A stretch of DNA of 64,000 nt from Bacillota bacterium (GTDB taxonomy: Bacteria; Bacillota; Bacilli; Paenibacillales; Paenibacillaceae). How positions within the stretch are numbered: position 1 is the first letter of the stretch; every line of letters begins with the position of its first letter. The stretch spans positions 1-64,000 of the forward strand of contig JAEWAQ010000013.1 in the NCBI GenBank assembly GCA_023391635.1. Direction: 5' to 3'. A program made the translations under genes and the position numbers. Shown in pieces: positions 56,265-64,000 of this stretch. The notes beneath the pieces were generated by a model. It searched no databases. It was not told the origin of the DNA and saw only the letters and a list, made by a program, of their open reading frames with translations.

Positions 56265-56444
56265 ATGATTTCAACAACTACAATTGCTGACACATATCAT
56301 GATCTAGATTGTGTGATTGAGCATCTAATTACTCATAAAGCAGAACTAAAATTAATCGAAGCGGTAAATGTTGCCCAAAAGGTTTTACTCGCTTTTGAAT
56401 TAATGGGAATCACTTCAAAAGCCAGAGCGAACAGCCCTAATTGA
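56265..56444 (+). CDS. Small helical hypothetical protein (59 aa)
   Basis: ATG at 56265 with AAGGAG eight bases upstream. The product is mainly helical (DTYHDLDCVIEHLITHKAEL, VNVAQKVLLAFELMG) and soluble. I recognise no family. It is convergent with the GHKL/nuclease gene, whose stop codon lies 4 bp away. Alone on its strand inside the defence island, it could be a regulator or a small accessory such as an inhibitor (guess only). Confidence 0.5.
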   Translation: MISTTTIADTYHDLDCVIEHLITHKAELKLIEAVNVAQKVLLAFELMGITSKARANSPN

Positions 56445-56447
56445 TAT

Positions 56448-58925
56448 TTAAGTTATTTTAAATATCTCTTTATAAATATTGTGCAGGTCGTAGGGAATGT
56501 CTGTACTAATAGATTTACTAATGACTCCTTTTATTACCTCAGGTGATGCTTGAACATTAACAGTATCGTTTTCTAGAAACACATACCCCGGCACAATTCC
56601 TCTTAATATCTCTATAAAGCTTTTTACTTGTGTTGATGAGTAACTAGAATGAAGTTTTTCATTAATTTTCAATCTCACAACACTAATGTTAGGAGGCTCT
56701 TTGTCTGTCTTTTGTAAATGATATACAATTTCAATGATTTCATTGTAAGGTCCAGAAATAACAGTTTCAGACTCTAATTTATCAATCCATCCAGAAACGT
56801 CGATCGGCGCATAACAGGAATTAAATAAGTCTCTTAATTTATTTAATCCTAATTGCTTTGGTGCAGCTAGGAATAATAATCTTACAAGATCGCGCGCCCG
56901 TATTACTGTAACCCGTTGCTCCCTTGCCTCTTTGGATATTGCACTATCAGGATCTTCTTCGCCTTGGTAGCCAATAGCGACCTCTACTGCATATGTAGCA
57001 TTATAGTCCGATTGGTGCCTCTTTACCCCCGATAGCTTAGCTGTTCCCGCGGATATTTTCTCTTTAGACGTGCTTTTTGCATCAAAAGTAAGTGAATAAT
57101 TTCGTGATTGATCCTCGGCGCTATAACCAAGAATTGCTTCTGCCAATCCATCAGGTTTTCCATTCCCTCCAATTTTTGAAGCTTCAAACCCTAGTGCTAA
57201 AAGCGCTCTGTATACCGCGTCCTCAAGACCCGTAGGATTGGACAGAGAATCTCTTAATAATTGAGCTACGGCCGGTATACCCTCTCTATCAGAAAGTGCC
57301 AGCTGTCTTAATGTTGTGTCTCTCTTACGCATAATTACATTCACAACACTTTCATCAATTCCAAGTTCATATAAGTGTGCTTCAGTTAAAACTTCAGTAA
57401 TTGCGATACTTTCTAACGGAAGTTTGTTTCTGTATGCGTCACTATAGTTAGCTATGTATGGATGTATAGCATTAATTATTAATGTCTTATTCAATAAATC
57501 TAATTTAGCTATGGGGGCTGCTGTATCAATTGGAGCCCAAGTAACCTTTTCTATTACTTGTTGACTTGTTTCAATATCGAGATCATAAGCAGAAAGTAAC
57601 TGGTCTTCAGTTATATTTAATGGTTTTTCTATTAGTAAAGGATTAACAATCTCGTTTGCGAAATAATGCTGTATAAAACTATAGATCGGTCTTTTAGAAG
57701 TAGTATATGACGTTTGTGAAAGTCTATAAGAAATACTTTTTTCGTTATCATTTCTTTGCTCTTGTTCAAAATAATATTTACGAACTTCATTATTAAACTT
57801 TTTTTTAATATATTCTTTTAATTGATTGAATGGCTTTGATTCCTTAACAGCCTCTCGAGTTGATGTTAGATTTTCATCAAGATTATCAGCATGAATTACT
57901 ATTCTAGTTCTATTAAATGCTCCATGCGAAAATGCACTCATACCAAGCAATGGATCGTCTAAATTAATTAGTCTTCCTCTTATTATTAGAAAGATTCCAT
58001 TACTTCTTCCTAAATTAGCTGATTTACCATCGACTAATGAATCTTCATATAATGTGAAATAACCATGGATTCCTCTCAAATATTCAAAATCAACGAAAAA
58101 TTGTCCATCTTTTTCTCTACAATCTGCATAATCTAAAGATTCAGCTGTTAGATCATCTCTGCCAATAAACCACTCCTTCATTACAGGAAAGGTTATTTTA
58201 GATGATTCAATTCTGTCGTTGTTGTAATACAAGTTGAAGCCAGGGTTAAGTGGTAACGCTGTTCGTAATATCCATTTTAGTCGACCTTCGCTTATTTCGG
58301 TTGCTTTTGGTTTCAAATCTGTTAATATGGTCATTGTCCAAGTATCAGCCGCATTAGGCCCAAAAAGATCAAATTGGACATACGAGTCACCATTGATGTG
58401 TGTGAATGATTGTAATAACACTTTGGCTTCTGATTTTGTTATTTCTCGCTCATCAATAACTAAACTTTCATTGTTGGCGTGAATTAAATCATAATCCATT
58501 GTAGCGGCAATGAATCTATCTTCCTTTTTTGATATATAAGTTAGTTTCCGAGCAAGAATGTATGTTGAAAGCTTTCCTATTCCAAACTGGCCTATTTGAA
58601 GCCTTCTTTTATCTCGATCAATATCTTTTCGTTTTCTTGATTCACCGATTTTCCAAAGTTCTTTAAGTTCTAGAGGATTTAAACCATCACCATTGTCACA
58701 CACCCAAATAAAAGCACCATCAGCAGATAGATCAGGCGGTACATAAACTGAAACAATATCAGCAAAAGCATCGTAAGAATTACATATTAGTTCTTCAAAG
58801 GCCTTATTTGGACTAGAGTATAGACCGGCGGAAAAAAGTTCTATGATTCGGTAACTTATGGTGATTTCTATTTCATCTATTTTATTACCAATCACACTAA
58901 TATCCATAGATTTATTTCCTCCCAA
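56448..58925 (-). CDS. GHKL (Hsp90/MutL-like) ATPase fused to PD-(D/E)XK nuclease domain
   Basis: 825 residues. N-terminal GHKL ATPase: EELICNSYDA with the Mg-binding Asn49, DNGDG (77-81), and the lid GQFGIGKLS (112-120), as in Hsp90, MutL and MORC proteins. A transducer-like region and a long middle region follow. Near 590-690 is a restriction-nuclease-like core: GKPDGLAEAI (Pro-Asp near 591) and LTFDAKST (Asp-Ala-Lys near 617-619), then a conserved HQSDYNATYAVEVAIGY strand-helix. The start overlaps the methyltransferase stop by 14 bp. By analogy with prokaryotic MORC-type restriction systems, it would be the ATP-controlled cutter, with the methylase protecting self DNA (inference). Confidence 0.8.
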   Translation of the reverse strand: MGGNKSMDISVIGNKIDEIEITISYRIIELFSAGLYSSPNKAFEELICNSYDAFADIVSVYVPPDLSADGAFIWVCDNGDGLNPLELKELWKIGESRKRKDIDRDKRRLQIGQFGIGKLSTYILARKLTYISKKEDRFIAATMDYDLIHANNESLVIDEREITKSEAKVLLQSFTHINGDSYVQFDLFGPNAADTWTMTILTDLKPKATEISEGRLKWILRTALPLNPGFNLYYNNDRIESSKITFPVMKEWFIGRDDLTAESLDYADCREKDGQFFVDFEYLRGIHGYFTLYEDSLVDGKSANLGRSNGIFLIIRGRLINLDDPLLGMSAFSHGAFNRTRIVIHADNLDENLTSTREAVKESKPFNQLKEYIKKKFNNEVRKYYFEQEQRNDNEKSISYRLSQTSYTTSKRPIYSFIQHYFANEIVNPLLIEKPLNITEDQLLSAYDLDIETSQQVIEKVTWAPIDTAAPIAKLDLLNKTLIINAIHPYIANYSDAYRNKLPLESIAITEVLTEAHLYELGIDESVVNVIMRKRDTTLRQLALSDREGIPAVAQLLRDSLSNPTGLEDAVYRALLALGFEASKIGGNGKPDGLAEAILGYSAEDQSRNYSLTFDAKSTSKEKISAGTAKLSGVKRHQSDYNATYAVEVAIGYQGEEDPDSAISKEAREQRVTVIRARDLVRLLFLAAPKQLGLNKLRDLFNSCYAPIDVSGWIDKLESETVISGPYNEIIEIVYHLQKTDKEPPNISVVRLKINEKLHSSYSSTQVKSFIEILRGIVPGYVFLENDTVNVQASPEVIKGVISKSISTDIPYDLHNIYKEIFKIT

Positions 58926-60174
58926 TTAGAATGAACTCCTCTCCATAGACCTTTTTATCAGTAGCTATGGCGGAAAATCTTCCTTCAGGATCCCTGTACG
59001 GAGTTAATATCTTTCCTGTAATCCTCCTCTTTGTTATTTTCACTTTTTTAAATCCGCAATTAATTAAAGATTCGGTCAAGTGCTTTGCATTGTTGACATG
59101 GATACCCTTATACTCCGTATTACCAATTACAAATAATGCCATCCCTTCCTTTTTTAATAAGTTGTAGCATACTTCTGATATCCTTTGAATATCATAATAA
59201 TATTTGGCAACAGCCTTTGCTTTGGAATAATCTAGAGGACGTAATTCATTTACGATTTGTTGTCCTGAACCATTTAATTCTCTCATTATTGCTTCTTCAT
59301 TAAATGCATGGTGGTTTGAGCCAACAGAATTTTCCCTCAGTTCTCTATAGTCTTCGGCAAAATCAAGCCAAAGTGTAGATAGTTGGTGCAGATCTGCATA
59401 TTCATATGATGTTACATAAGGAGGACTTGTCACTATTAAATCAGTTTTCTCTTTTTGTTTTATTGAAAGTGCATTTTGTTCTTTAATTATTATTTTTGAC
59501 TCTTTCTTTAAATTGGCATCTTCGATTGCTCTTTTCATATACTCACATTGCTTAATAAATGCTTCTTTTACATCTGCAACATCTTTTTTGGGATCAACTT
59601 GTGGTTTAATGGACTTAGTCAGCCATCGTGAAGTGGGCTTTAAAATATTTGAGAAAGCACAAAGAAAGTAGTTCCTGTATTTACTCTTTATTGGAACTAC
59701 CTTTAAAATGCATTTTTTAAGCAATGAAAGGTGCATTATTGTATTCGGGGAAAACCAATATAAAATCCTTTTGTTTTGTAATTCCTTACAGTCCGAATCG
59801 TAATCACCTAAGCTGAAAAGCTGCAATATCTCGTCTTCATAGATAGCAATTTGCTTTACTGTGTAAGAATAGCTCTTTGCTTTTGCAATTAGAACTGCAA
59901 CAGGATTTAAATCACAACCCCAAAAGTCAATTCCATAACGTTTTGCCTCGAACGAAACTGTACCGCATCCACAGAAGATGTCAGCCACATTAGAGACATC
60001 TATCCTTTCTTGCTTTGCATAATGCAACGCTTTTTGAGTTATGAAAGCAGGGAATTTAGCAGGATATGCATGAAATCGATGACTTCTATGCTCCTTTTCC
60101 TCTCCTACATTCCAAAAGGAATCAATGTCTATTGAATTGAAATCAACATTATCCACGCTAGAAACTTCTATCAC
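58912..60174 (-). CDS. DNA methyltransferase with TSPPY motif
   Basis: 420 residues from a GTG at 60174 with GAGGAG about five bases upstream. AdoMet motif I: VADIFCGCGT (63-72), then CDLNPVA (87-93); catalytic motif IV TSPPYVTSYEYADLHQ (about 249-264). SPPY-type motifs are typical of N4-cytosine enzymes, though N6-adenine cannot be excluded. The opening SHRFHAYPAKFPAF is conserved in a subgroup of such enzymes. Translationally coupled with the GHKL/nuclease gene, so the pair looks like a modification-restriction unit. Recognition sequence unknown. Confidence 0.88.
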   Translation of the reverse strand: MIEVSSVDNVDFNSIDIDSFWNVGEEKEHRSHRFHAYPAKFPAFITQKALHYAKQERIDVSNVADIFCGCGTVSFEAKRYGIDFWGCDLNPVAVLIAKAKSYSYTVKQIAIYEDEILQLFSLGDYDSDCKELQNKRILYWFSPNTIMHLSLLKKCILKVVPIKSKYRNYFLCAFSNILKPTSRWLTKSIKPQVDPKKDVADVKEAFIKQCEYMKRAIEDANLKKESKIIIKEQNALSIKQKEKTDLIVTSPPYVTSYEYADLHQLSTLWLDFAEDYRELRENSVGSNHHAFNEEAIMRELNGSGQQIVNELRPLDYSKAKAVAKYYYDIQRISEVCYNLLKKEGMALFVIGNTEYKGIHVNNAKHLTESLINCGFKKVKITKRRITGKILTPYRDPEGRFSAIATDKKVYGEEFILIGRK

Positions 60175-60301
60175 AGCAAACTCCTCTTTCGCAAAAAAAT
60201 TTTTGACTCAATGAAATAAGCCTTTAGGAGTTATTCGACAGAATCCAACGTTTCCCTTCCTCGAGAAATGGATTAAATGTCGATCACTGTAAGTTTAAAG
60301 T

Positions 60302-60343
60302 CAAAAAGTAAAATAAAAAAGCAGAAGGTTAATAACCAACTGC
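60302..60343 (-). terminator. Terminator of the NurA-HerA pair
   Basis: A hairpin (GCAG..GGTT-AAT-AACC..CTGC, 60321-60343) followed on the minus strand by TTTTTTATTTTACTTTTT, 20 bp after the HerA-like stop codon. It separates this pair from the methyltransferase unit. Confidence 0.8.
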
Positions 60344-60362
60344 CCTTCGTAATTTGCTGATT

Positions 60363-62111
60363 TTATGATGTAAACATTCTCTTTGACTTAGCAGGTCTAA
60401 TTTCAACAAATAGTGGATTCTTAAAGACAGCACCAGTTACAAGACATTGTCCTGGACCTAAGGAAGGTATATTAGACCAAAGTGCCTCATGGACTCCGCC
60501 AGTCGTTTGTTTTACCGGAGCTAGATTATTTACAGATTTTAATTGATGAATGAATCTTGTATTGGCTAATTCAAACAACTCATCTGGAACATGGCCAGGC
60601 TGTTGAGAAACAATCACCAGTGACATCCATCTCTTTCTGCCCCTCCTACTAATCACTTGTAGATTATCCAACACACTTCGCATTTTTGATGCTGTAGATC
60701 TTGAGACAAAAGTATGTACCTCTTCAATTACGACAAGAACTTTAGGACGTACGATCCCGTTAGGCATTTTCTGTCCCTCATCCACCCCTATAACCCTATC
60801 AAAAATTGCCTGTAAAGTATAAGAAATTGCAATATTTCGGCTTTTGTCATCAGTTTCGGAAACATCGAGGACAGATAATCTTCCACCTATCAATAGATCA
60901 TCAATTGGAAGTTCAGCAGTCGTATTAGTAGCGTTCCAATCCAACATTTGAGATCTACCTAGTCGGATCAATTTTGCTCGAAGGGTGTTAATCACTATGT
61001 CTGGAGTTCCTCTTGGTACCAAACGTTCAGGTTGTAAACCATCAATAATATCCTGAAAAGTAAACCTCCTTCTTGCAGTCTGGTTATTTTGTGGTGATAA
61101 CACACCTAGTCGGTTACCTGTCGATGTTGAGGTATTATTAGCACGTTCCATTACAGCCTCCAGAAGCCTTGATTGTGGTTCTGAAAGCTCCATTAATTCA
61201 GACAGAACAAACGGATCAAGTTCCGAAAATGGCACTTTGAATCTTAAAGGGTCCTGTGCCTCAGAATGACCTGACTGTGGTACATAAACACTAAAATTTT
61301 CAATGCCAAATGGTTCTAAACCAAATTTTCTTGAAAGAATATTAATTAAATTCTTCTCCTGAGTAGCTTCGTTCATCCTAACGTACTCACCCTCAACATC
61401 TACGACTATTACTGCCCATCCTGCAGATGTTGCTTCTTCAATTAATACTTGAGTTGTATTTGATTTACCTGATCCTACAGTACCAAAAATACCCACATTA
61501 CGAGGAAGAAAGTTTTTACTTGCTACATCTGCCTTAACAGGAATACCTTCATAACCCATAAGTAATCCTAAATTAAACGTACCCGAAATATCCAAATAAC
61601 GTTGTAATCTTTCGGGTGGAAAAATGTATACTTCAGAGTAAGGCCTGGGTCTTGTAGGACTTGGGATCAGTCTTTCGCCTTCTGTCAACTGACCAAGAAT
61701 TTCAATAGTTCCCTCAACATAATATGACGGCCTAAATTGTGTTCTATCTGGATGAAGTATTGTTGTACGAGTTATTGCGGAGTCAATGCCTACCTCGTGA
61801 GGCGAATGAAATGGTCCTTCAACAACCCTGCCTAAGAAGTCTATATTTTGTTCAATATCATGAATTCCCACGTAGACGTCTCTACGAAAATGCTGCCTAT
61901 GCTCAGCTGAAACCATGGCATTACTGGTCGAATTATCAGCAGAATTACCATCAAAATTAATAAAACCCAATCGCATTAATGACTTTTGAATTGCTGTAGT
62001 CGCTCCCTCTTCATCGATGTATCTTTCGCTAGTAGTTTCAACTAAACCATTTTCCGGAAGAGAGGTTTCCTCCATAGATTCAATCGGGTCAATAAAATCT
62101 TCATCTGTCAA
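60363..62111 (-). CDS. HerA-like hexameric DNA-translocase ATPase
   Basis: 582 residues from a TTG at 62111 with AAGGAGG eight bases upstream; the start overlaps the NurA-like stop (TTGA), indicating coupling. A beta-barrel-like N-terminus (YVGIHDIEQNIDFLGRVVEGPF) typical of HerA, Walker A GTVGSGKSNT (about 208-217), VDVEGEYVRMNE, Walker B VLVVIEEVHTF (about 460), and Arg-finger region SRRGRKRWMSLVIVSQQPGHVP. HerA proteins form rings that pump DNA and activate NurA nucleases. In this island it should be the motor of an anti-invader complex (inference). Confidence 0.9.
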   Translation of the reverse strand: MTDEDFIDPIESMEETSLPENGLVETTSERYIDEEGATTAIQKSLMRLGFINFDGNSADNSTSNAMVSAEHRQHFRRDVYVGIHDIEQNIDFLGRVVEGPFHSPHEVGIDSAITRTTILHPDRTQFRPSYYVEGTIEILGQLTEGERLIPSPTRPRPYSEVYIFPPERLQRYLDISGTFNLGLLMGYEGIPVKADVASKNFLPRNVGIFGTVGSGKSNTTQVLIEEATSAGWAVIVVDVEGEYVRMNEATQEKNLINILSRKFGLEPFGIENFSVYVPQSGHSEAQDPLRFKVPFSELDPFVLSELMELSEPQSRLLEAVMERANNTSTSTGNRLGVLSPQNNQTARRRFTFQDIIDGLQPERLVPRGTPDIVINTLRAKLIRLGRSQMLDWNATNTTAELPIDDLLIGGRLSVLDVSETDDKSRNIAISYTLQAIFDRVIGVDEGQKMPNGIVRPKVLVVIEEVHTFVSRSTASKMRSVLDNLQVISRRGRKRWMSLVIVSQQPGHVPDELFELANTRFIHQLKSVNNLAPVKQTTGGVHEALWSNIPSLGPGQCLVTGAVFKNPLFVEIRPAKSKRMFTS

Positions 62112-63241
62112 GCCCTTGTCCTCCTTGGATCTATATCAAATATCCCTTCTTCAAACCCCAAATCAAAAAGTCGTGCTTCTACAAAGTTTCTAAAATCAGA
62201 CCCTTTAAAAAGTGTTCTTGCAATCTGATCTGCAAGATCAATATGATATGGAAATCCTCTAACTGTAAAAGCACTACCATCAGTTGGTAATCCCCGTGTC
62301 CATAAAGAATCAGTTAGAAAGATAGACACCGCTTCTTCAATTTTTTCAATATGACATTCTAGTAAATATGGTTTCGGCCCTGCTTTTACCAGCACGACAG
62401 CTACTTGAGGCCCAGCACTCTTTATAAACTGTCTAAATCGGTCCTCGTCGGCATTAACGAAATTAGCCCCTGACTGTCCAGTCTCAATATCACCCTCTAA
62501 AAATGTAATAAGCGTATCCTCAAGCGTTCTAATAACAATGTATTCCCCTGGTTTTAATAAAATTGCAGCATTCAATATGTCAATATCTTCAGAAGCTTCT
62601 GAGACCGCAATAAATTGTTTTGTTTGAATATATTCATTAACAAGTTGGAAAGTCGGGGGTAGATTCTGAGCTGGTTTACCGGCTCCAGTCCTAAGCTCAT
62701 GTGGCATTAATTCTCCATGCAATAAACGCCAATGTGCTTTGTGTTCAATTAACAATCGTCTTTCTCCAAAAAGCATTATTGCCCTTGAGAGCAAATTCGA
62801 AATTGATCTTGTAGTTTTCAAATTTGAAAAAAATTCCCTTGCATTAATTGTAGTAGGTATCAATTCTGTTTCAAAAACTCTTGTTACAAGATCAACAATA
62901 TCCCCTGTATTTGATACAATTACAACCCCAACCTGTATTTTTGAACCCCCTAATAAAGGAACAGGAGATATTGTCCCATCAGATGCTGCGATAGTACCAG
63001 TCTTAAATATAGATTCAGCTTGCTCTAAAGCTTGTACTGAAGGTTTTTTAATGCTTGAATACAATTCTGGATTTTCTGCTAGCAATTCTTTTCGATATTG
63101 CTCTCGGAGATTATGACTTGTTGAGATGGATATATCGATCCTCTCTTGCAAGTCGTTTAGATGATTCTCCAGAGAATTCCAAGGAGCAGAGTTTAGGACA
63201 TCAATCAATGATGGTTTAGTTGCCGCCTGATTCTGAGGCAA
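62108..63241 (-). CDS. NurA-like nuclease
   Basis: 377 residues from a TTG at 63241, with AGGAGAG about eight bases upstream. The NurA hallmark Asp is visible in TIAASDGTISPVPLLGG (Asp88), with a second acidic strand VGVVIVSNTGDIVDLV and further acidic residues to the C-terminus (HIDLADQIARTLF). NurA enzymes are RNase H-fold nucleases working with HerA. Partner HerA-like gene overlaps directly. The pair is not in the usual recombination context with Mre11/Rad50, which fits recruitment to a defence role. Confidence 0.75.
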   Translation of the reverse strand: MPQNQAATKPSLIDVLNSAPWNSLENHLNDLQERIDISISTSHNLREQYRKELLAENPELYSSIKKPSVQALEQAESIFKTGTIAASDGTISPVPLLGGSKIQVGVVIVSNTGDIVDLVTRVFETELIPTTINAREFFSNLKTTRSISNLLSRAIMLFGERRLLIEHKAHWRLLHGELMPHELRTGAGKPAQNLPPTFQLVNEYIQTKQFIAVSEASEDIDILNAAILLKPGEYIVIRTLEDTLITFLEGDIETGQSGANFVNADEDRFRQFIKSAGPQVAVVLVKAGPKPYLLECHIEKIEEAVSIFLTDSLWTRGLPTDGSAFTVRGFPYHIDLADQIARTLFKGSDFRNFVEARLFDLGFEEGIFDIDPRRTRA

Positions 63242-63506
63242 GTTATATCTCTCCTATGCAGTTGACAATATTCTGTTAAATTCTACAGATTCAATCAATT
63301 TCCTTCTTTACTAAACTAAATATAAGTATAAAATCCTGATTCGTTTGAACTAATTAATCAGATTTACTAATTTACTTCTATATAATGTTACAATCGATCC
63401 ATTTCTTCGTGTGAACGGATAACCTGCTTGCGAGGTATAATTAAAGCCGTCCTAAATGAGGTATGAGTGATTATTACTTGAAATTTTAGGGGAGTATTGA
63501 ATTCTG

Positions 63507-63719
63507 TTAGACTCGAATCGAAATAAAATTCGACAAGGAGGTAAAATAACCTCTTAGAGGAACTAGGTTATTACGGTAAAAAACTAAGCGATCCTCCAGT
63601 GGAATACCGAGAAAAGATCGCTGAACCACCTCGTTAATCACCATGGGTCGCCGACCATCGGGAAATAGACCTTCTCTTTCGACCTTTCGTAGCTGATGGC
63701 GATAGTTTTGATTTTTCAT
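63507..63719 (-). CDS. Doubtful small basic ORF
   Basis: 70 codons from an ATG at 63719; a GTG four codons earlier is possible. The product is basic (MKNQNYRHQLRKVEREG, then PDGRRPMVINEVVQRS) and looks protein-like, but there is no clear ribosome site, and no family is recognised. It may be a fragment of an older gene. Confidence 0.3.
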   Translation of the reverse strand: MKNQNYRHQLRKVEREGLFPDGRRPMVINEVVQRSFLGIPLEDRLVFYRNNLVPLRGYFTSLSNFISIRV

Positions 63720-63870
63720 AGTGTATTTCACTAAGTAGGTATAACGTGATGGCTCTCTTATTCCTGTTGGTGCTCCAAGAAGACGGTAAGTAGCAGCAAT
63801 TGGATTGAGCTAAGTCAATCAGGTTATCTACTCAGGCAATATGAACGTTTTACCAGCATATCAAAATCAC

Positions 63871-63906
63871 AAAGCCCGTCACCCATGAAATGGAGTTACA
63901 GGCTTT
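63871..63906. terminator. Hairpin at the right end
   Basis: AAAGCC (63871-63876) pairs with GGCTTT (63901-63906), with further partial pairing between CACCCAT and ATGGAGTTA. Its sequence (GTAACTC, ACGGGC) resembles the terminator at 51301-51327. No clean T tract follows. Confidence 0.5.
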
Positions 63907-64000
63907 CATTCGTTCATAGAGTTAAGCTCTATTGCCAAATTCCTTCGAATATTCTCAGTGAAAGGAATTATGATATTTCCATTGTGATTAGGAATCGTAA

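Larger units (their letters stand above)
63242..64000. other. Right-end AT-rich region
   Basis: About 760 bases. It holds the likely promoter of the NurA-HerA pair (not resolvable), a plus-strand TATAAT at about 63436, the hairpin-rich segment 63533-63570 (AGGAGGT / ACCTC / CCTCTTAGAGG), one weak minus-strand ORF and a hairpin at 63871-63906. No tRNA or integrase is seen. Confidence 0.5.

Noticed and set aside
63242..64000. tRNA or integrase gene marking the island edge
   Set aside because: No cloverleaf-like sequence or recombinase motif could be found in either strand by eye.

Overview
The window looks like chromosomal DNA from an endospore-forming, Gram-positive soil bacterium of the Paenibacillaceae (Paenibacillus/Cohnella-like). 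Support: an alpha/beta-type spore protein gene behind a sigma-G-type promoter; very large secreted multidomain glycosidases; LplABC-type sugar importers beside a YesM/YesN-type two-component system; S-layer-homology (SLH) surface proteins; and strong AGGAGG ribosome binding sites. Most of the window is GC-rich. From about 51.1 kb to the right edge it is clearly AT-rich.

Regions. (1) 1-13.5 kb, minus strand: a glycan-degradation unit with a giant glycosidase/PIG-L deacetylase ending in a type I dockerin, a sugar-binding lipoprotein, one permease, and an SGNH + GH20 hexosaminidase carrying a cohesin module (cut by the window edge). (2) 13.9-18.5 kb: a chemoreceptor, a truncated SDR, a DNA-ligase-like protein without its catalytic lysine, a spore protein, a 51-residue ORF, and a Phd/YefM-Uma2 fusion with its own palindrome-flanked promoter. 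(3) 18.5-36.5 kb: a catabolic cluster (LplB-LplC-LplA, YitT-type protein, beta-helix protein, SurA-like protein, YesN/YesM regulators), then a creatininase-family hydrolase, a DUF3604/PHP protein, a GH5-like glycosidase and a divergent AraC regulator. (4) 36.6-42.2 kb: two VOC (glyoxalase-fold) genes and a complete potABCD polyamine importer. (5) 42.3-51.1 kb: two large SLH proteins, one with GLUG repeats and one with NHL plus twelve Ig-like repeats, with a small SLH-gene remnant between them. (6) 51.2-64 kb: an AT-rich defence island holding a McrB/McrC-type pair, a DNA methyltransferase coupled to a GHKL-ATPase/PD-(D/E)XK nuclease fusion, and a NurA-like/HerA-like pair.

How the genes work together: the first half is for sensing, cleaving, binding and importing complex, probably N-acetylated, polysaccharides; the cohesin and dockerin in one unit suggest that the enzymes may associate outside the cell. 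The importers lack their own ATPase gene, so a shared MsmX-type ATPase elsewhere is likely. The right end is anti-invader DNA machinery; the four genes NurA-HerA and methyltransferase-GHKL/nuclease are the best candidate here for a poorly described system. No rRNA, tRNA, CRISPR array, integrase or transposase was recognised.
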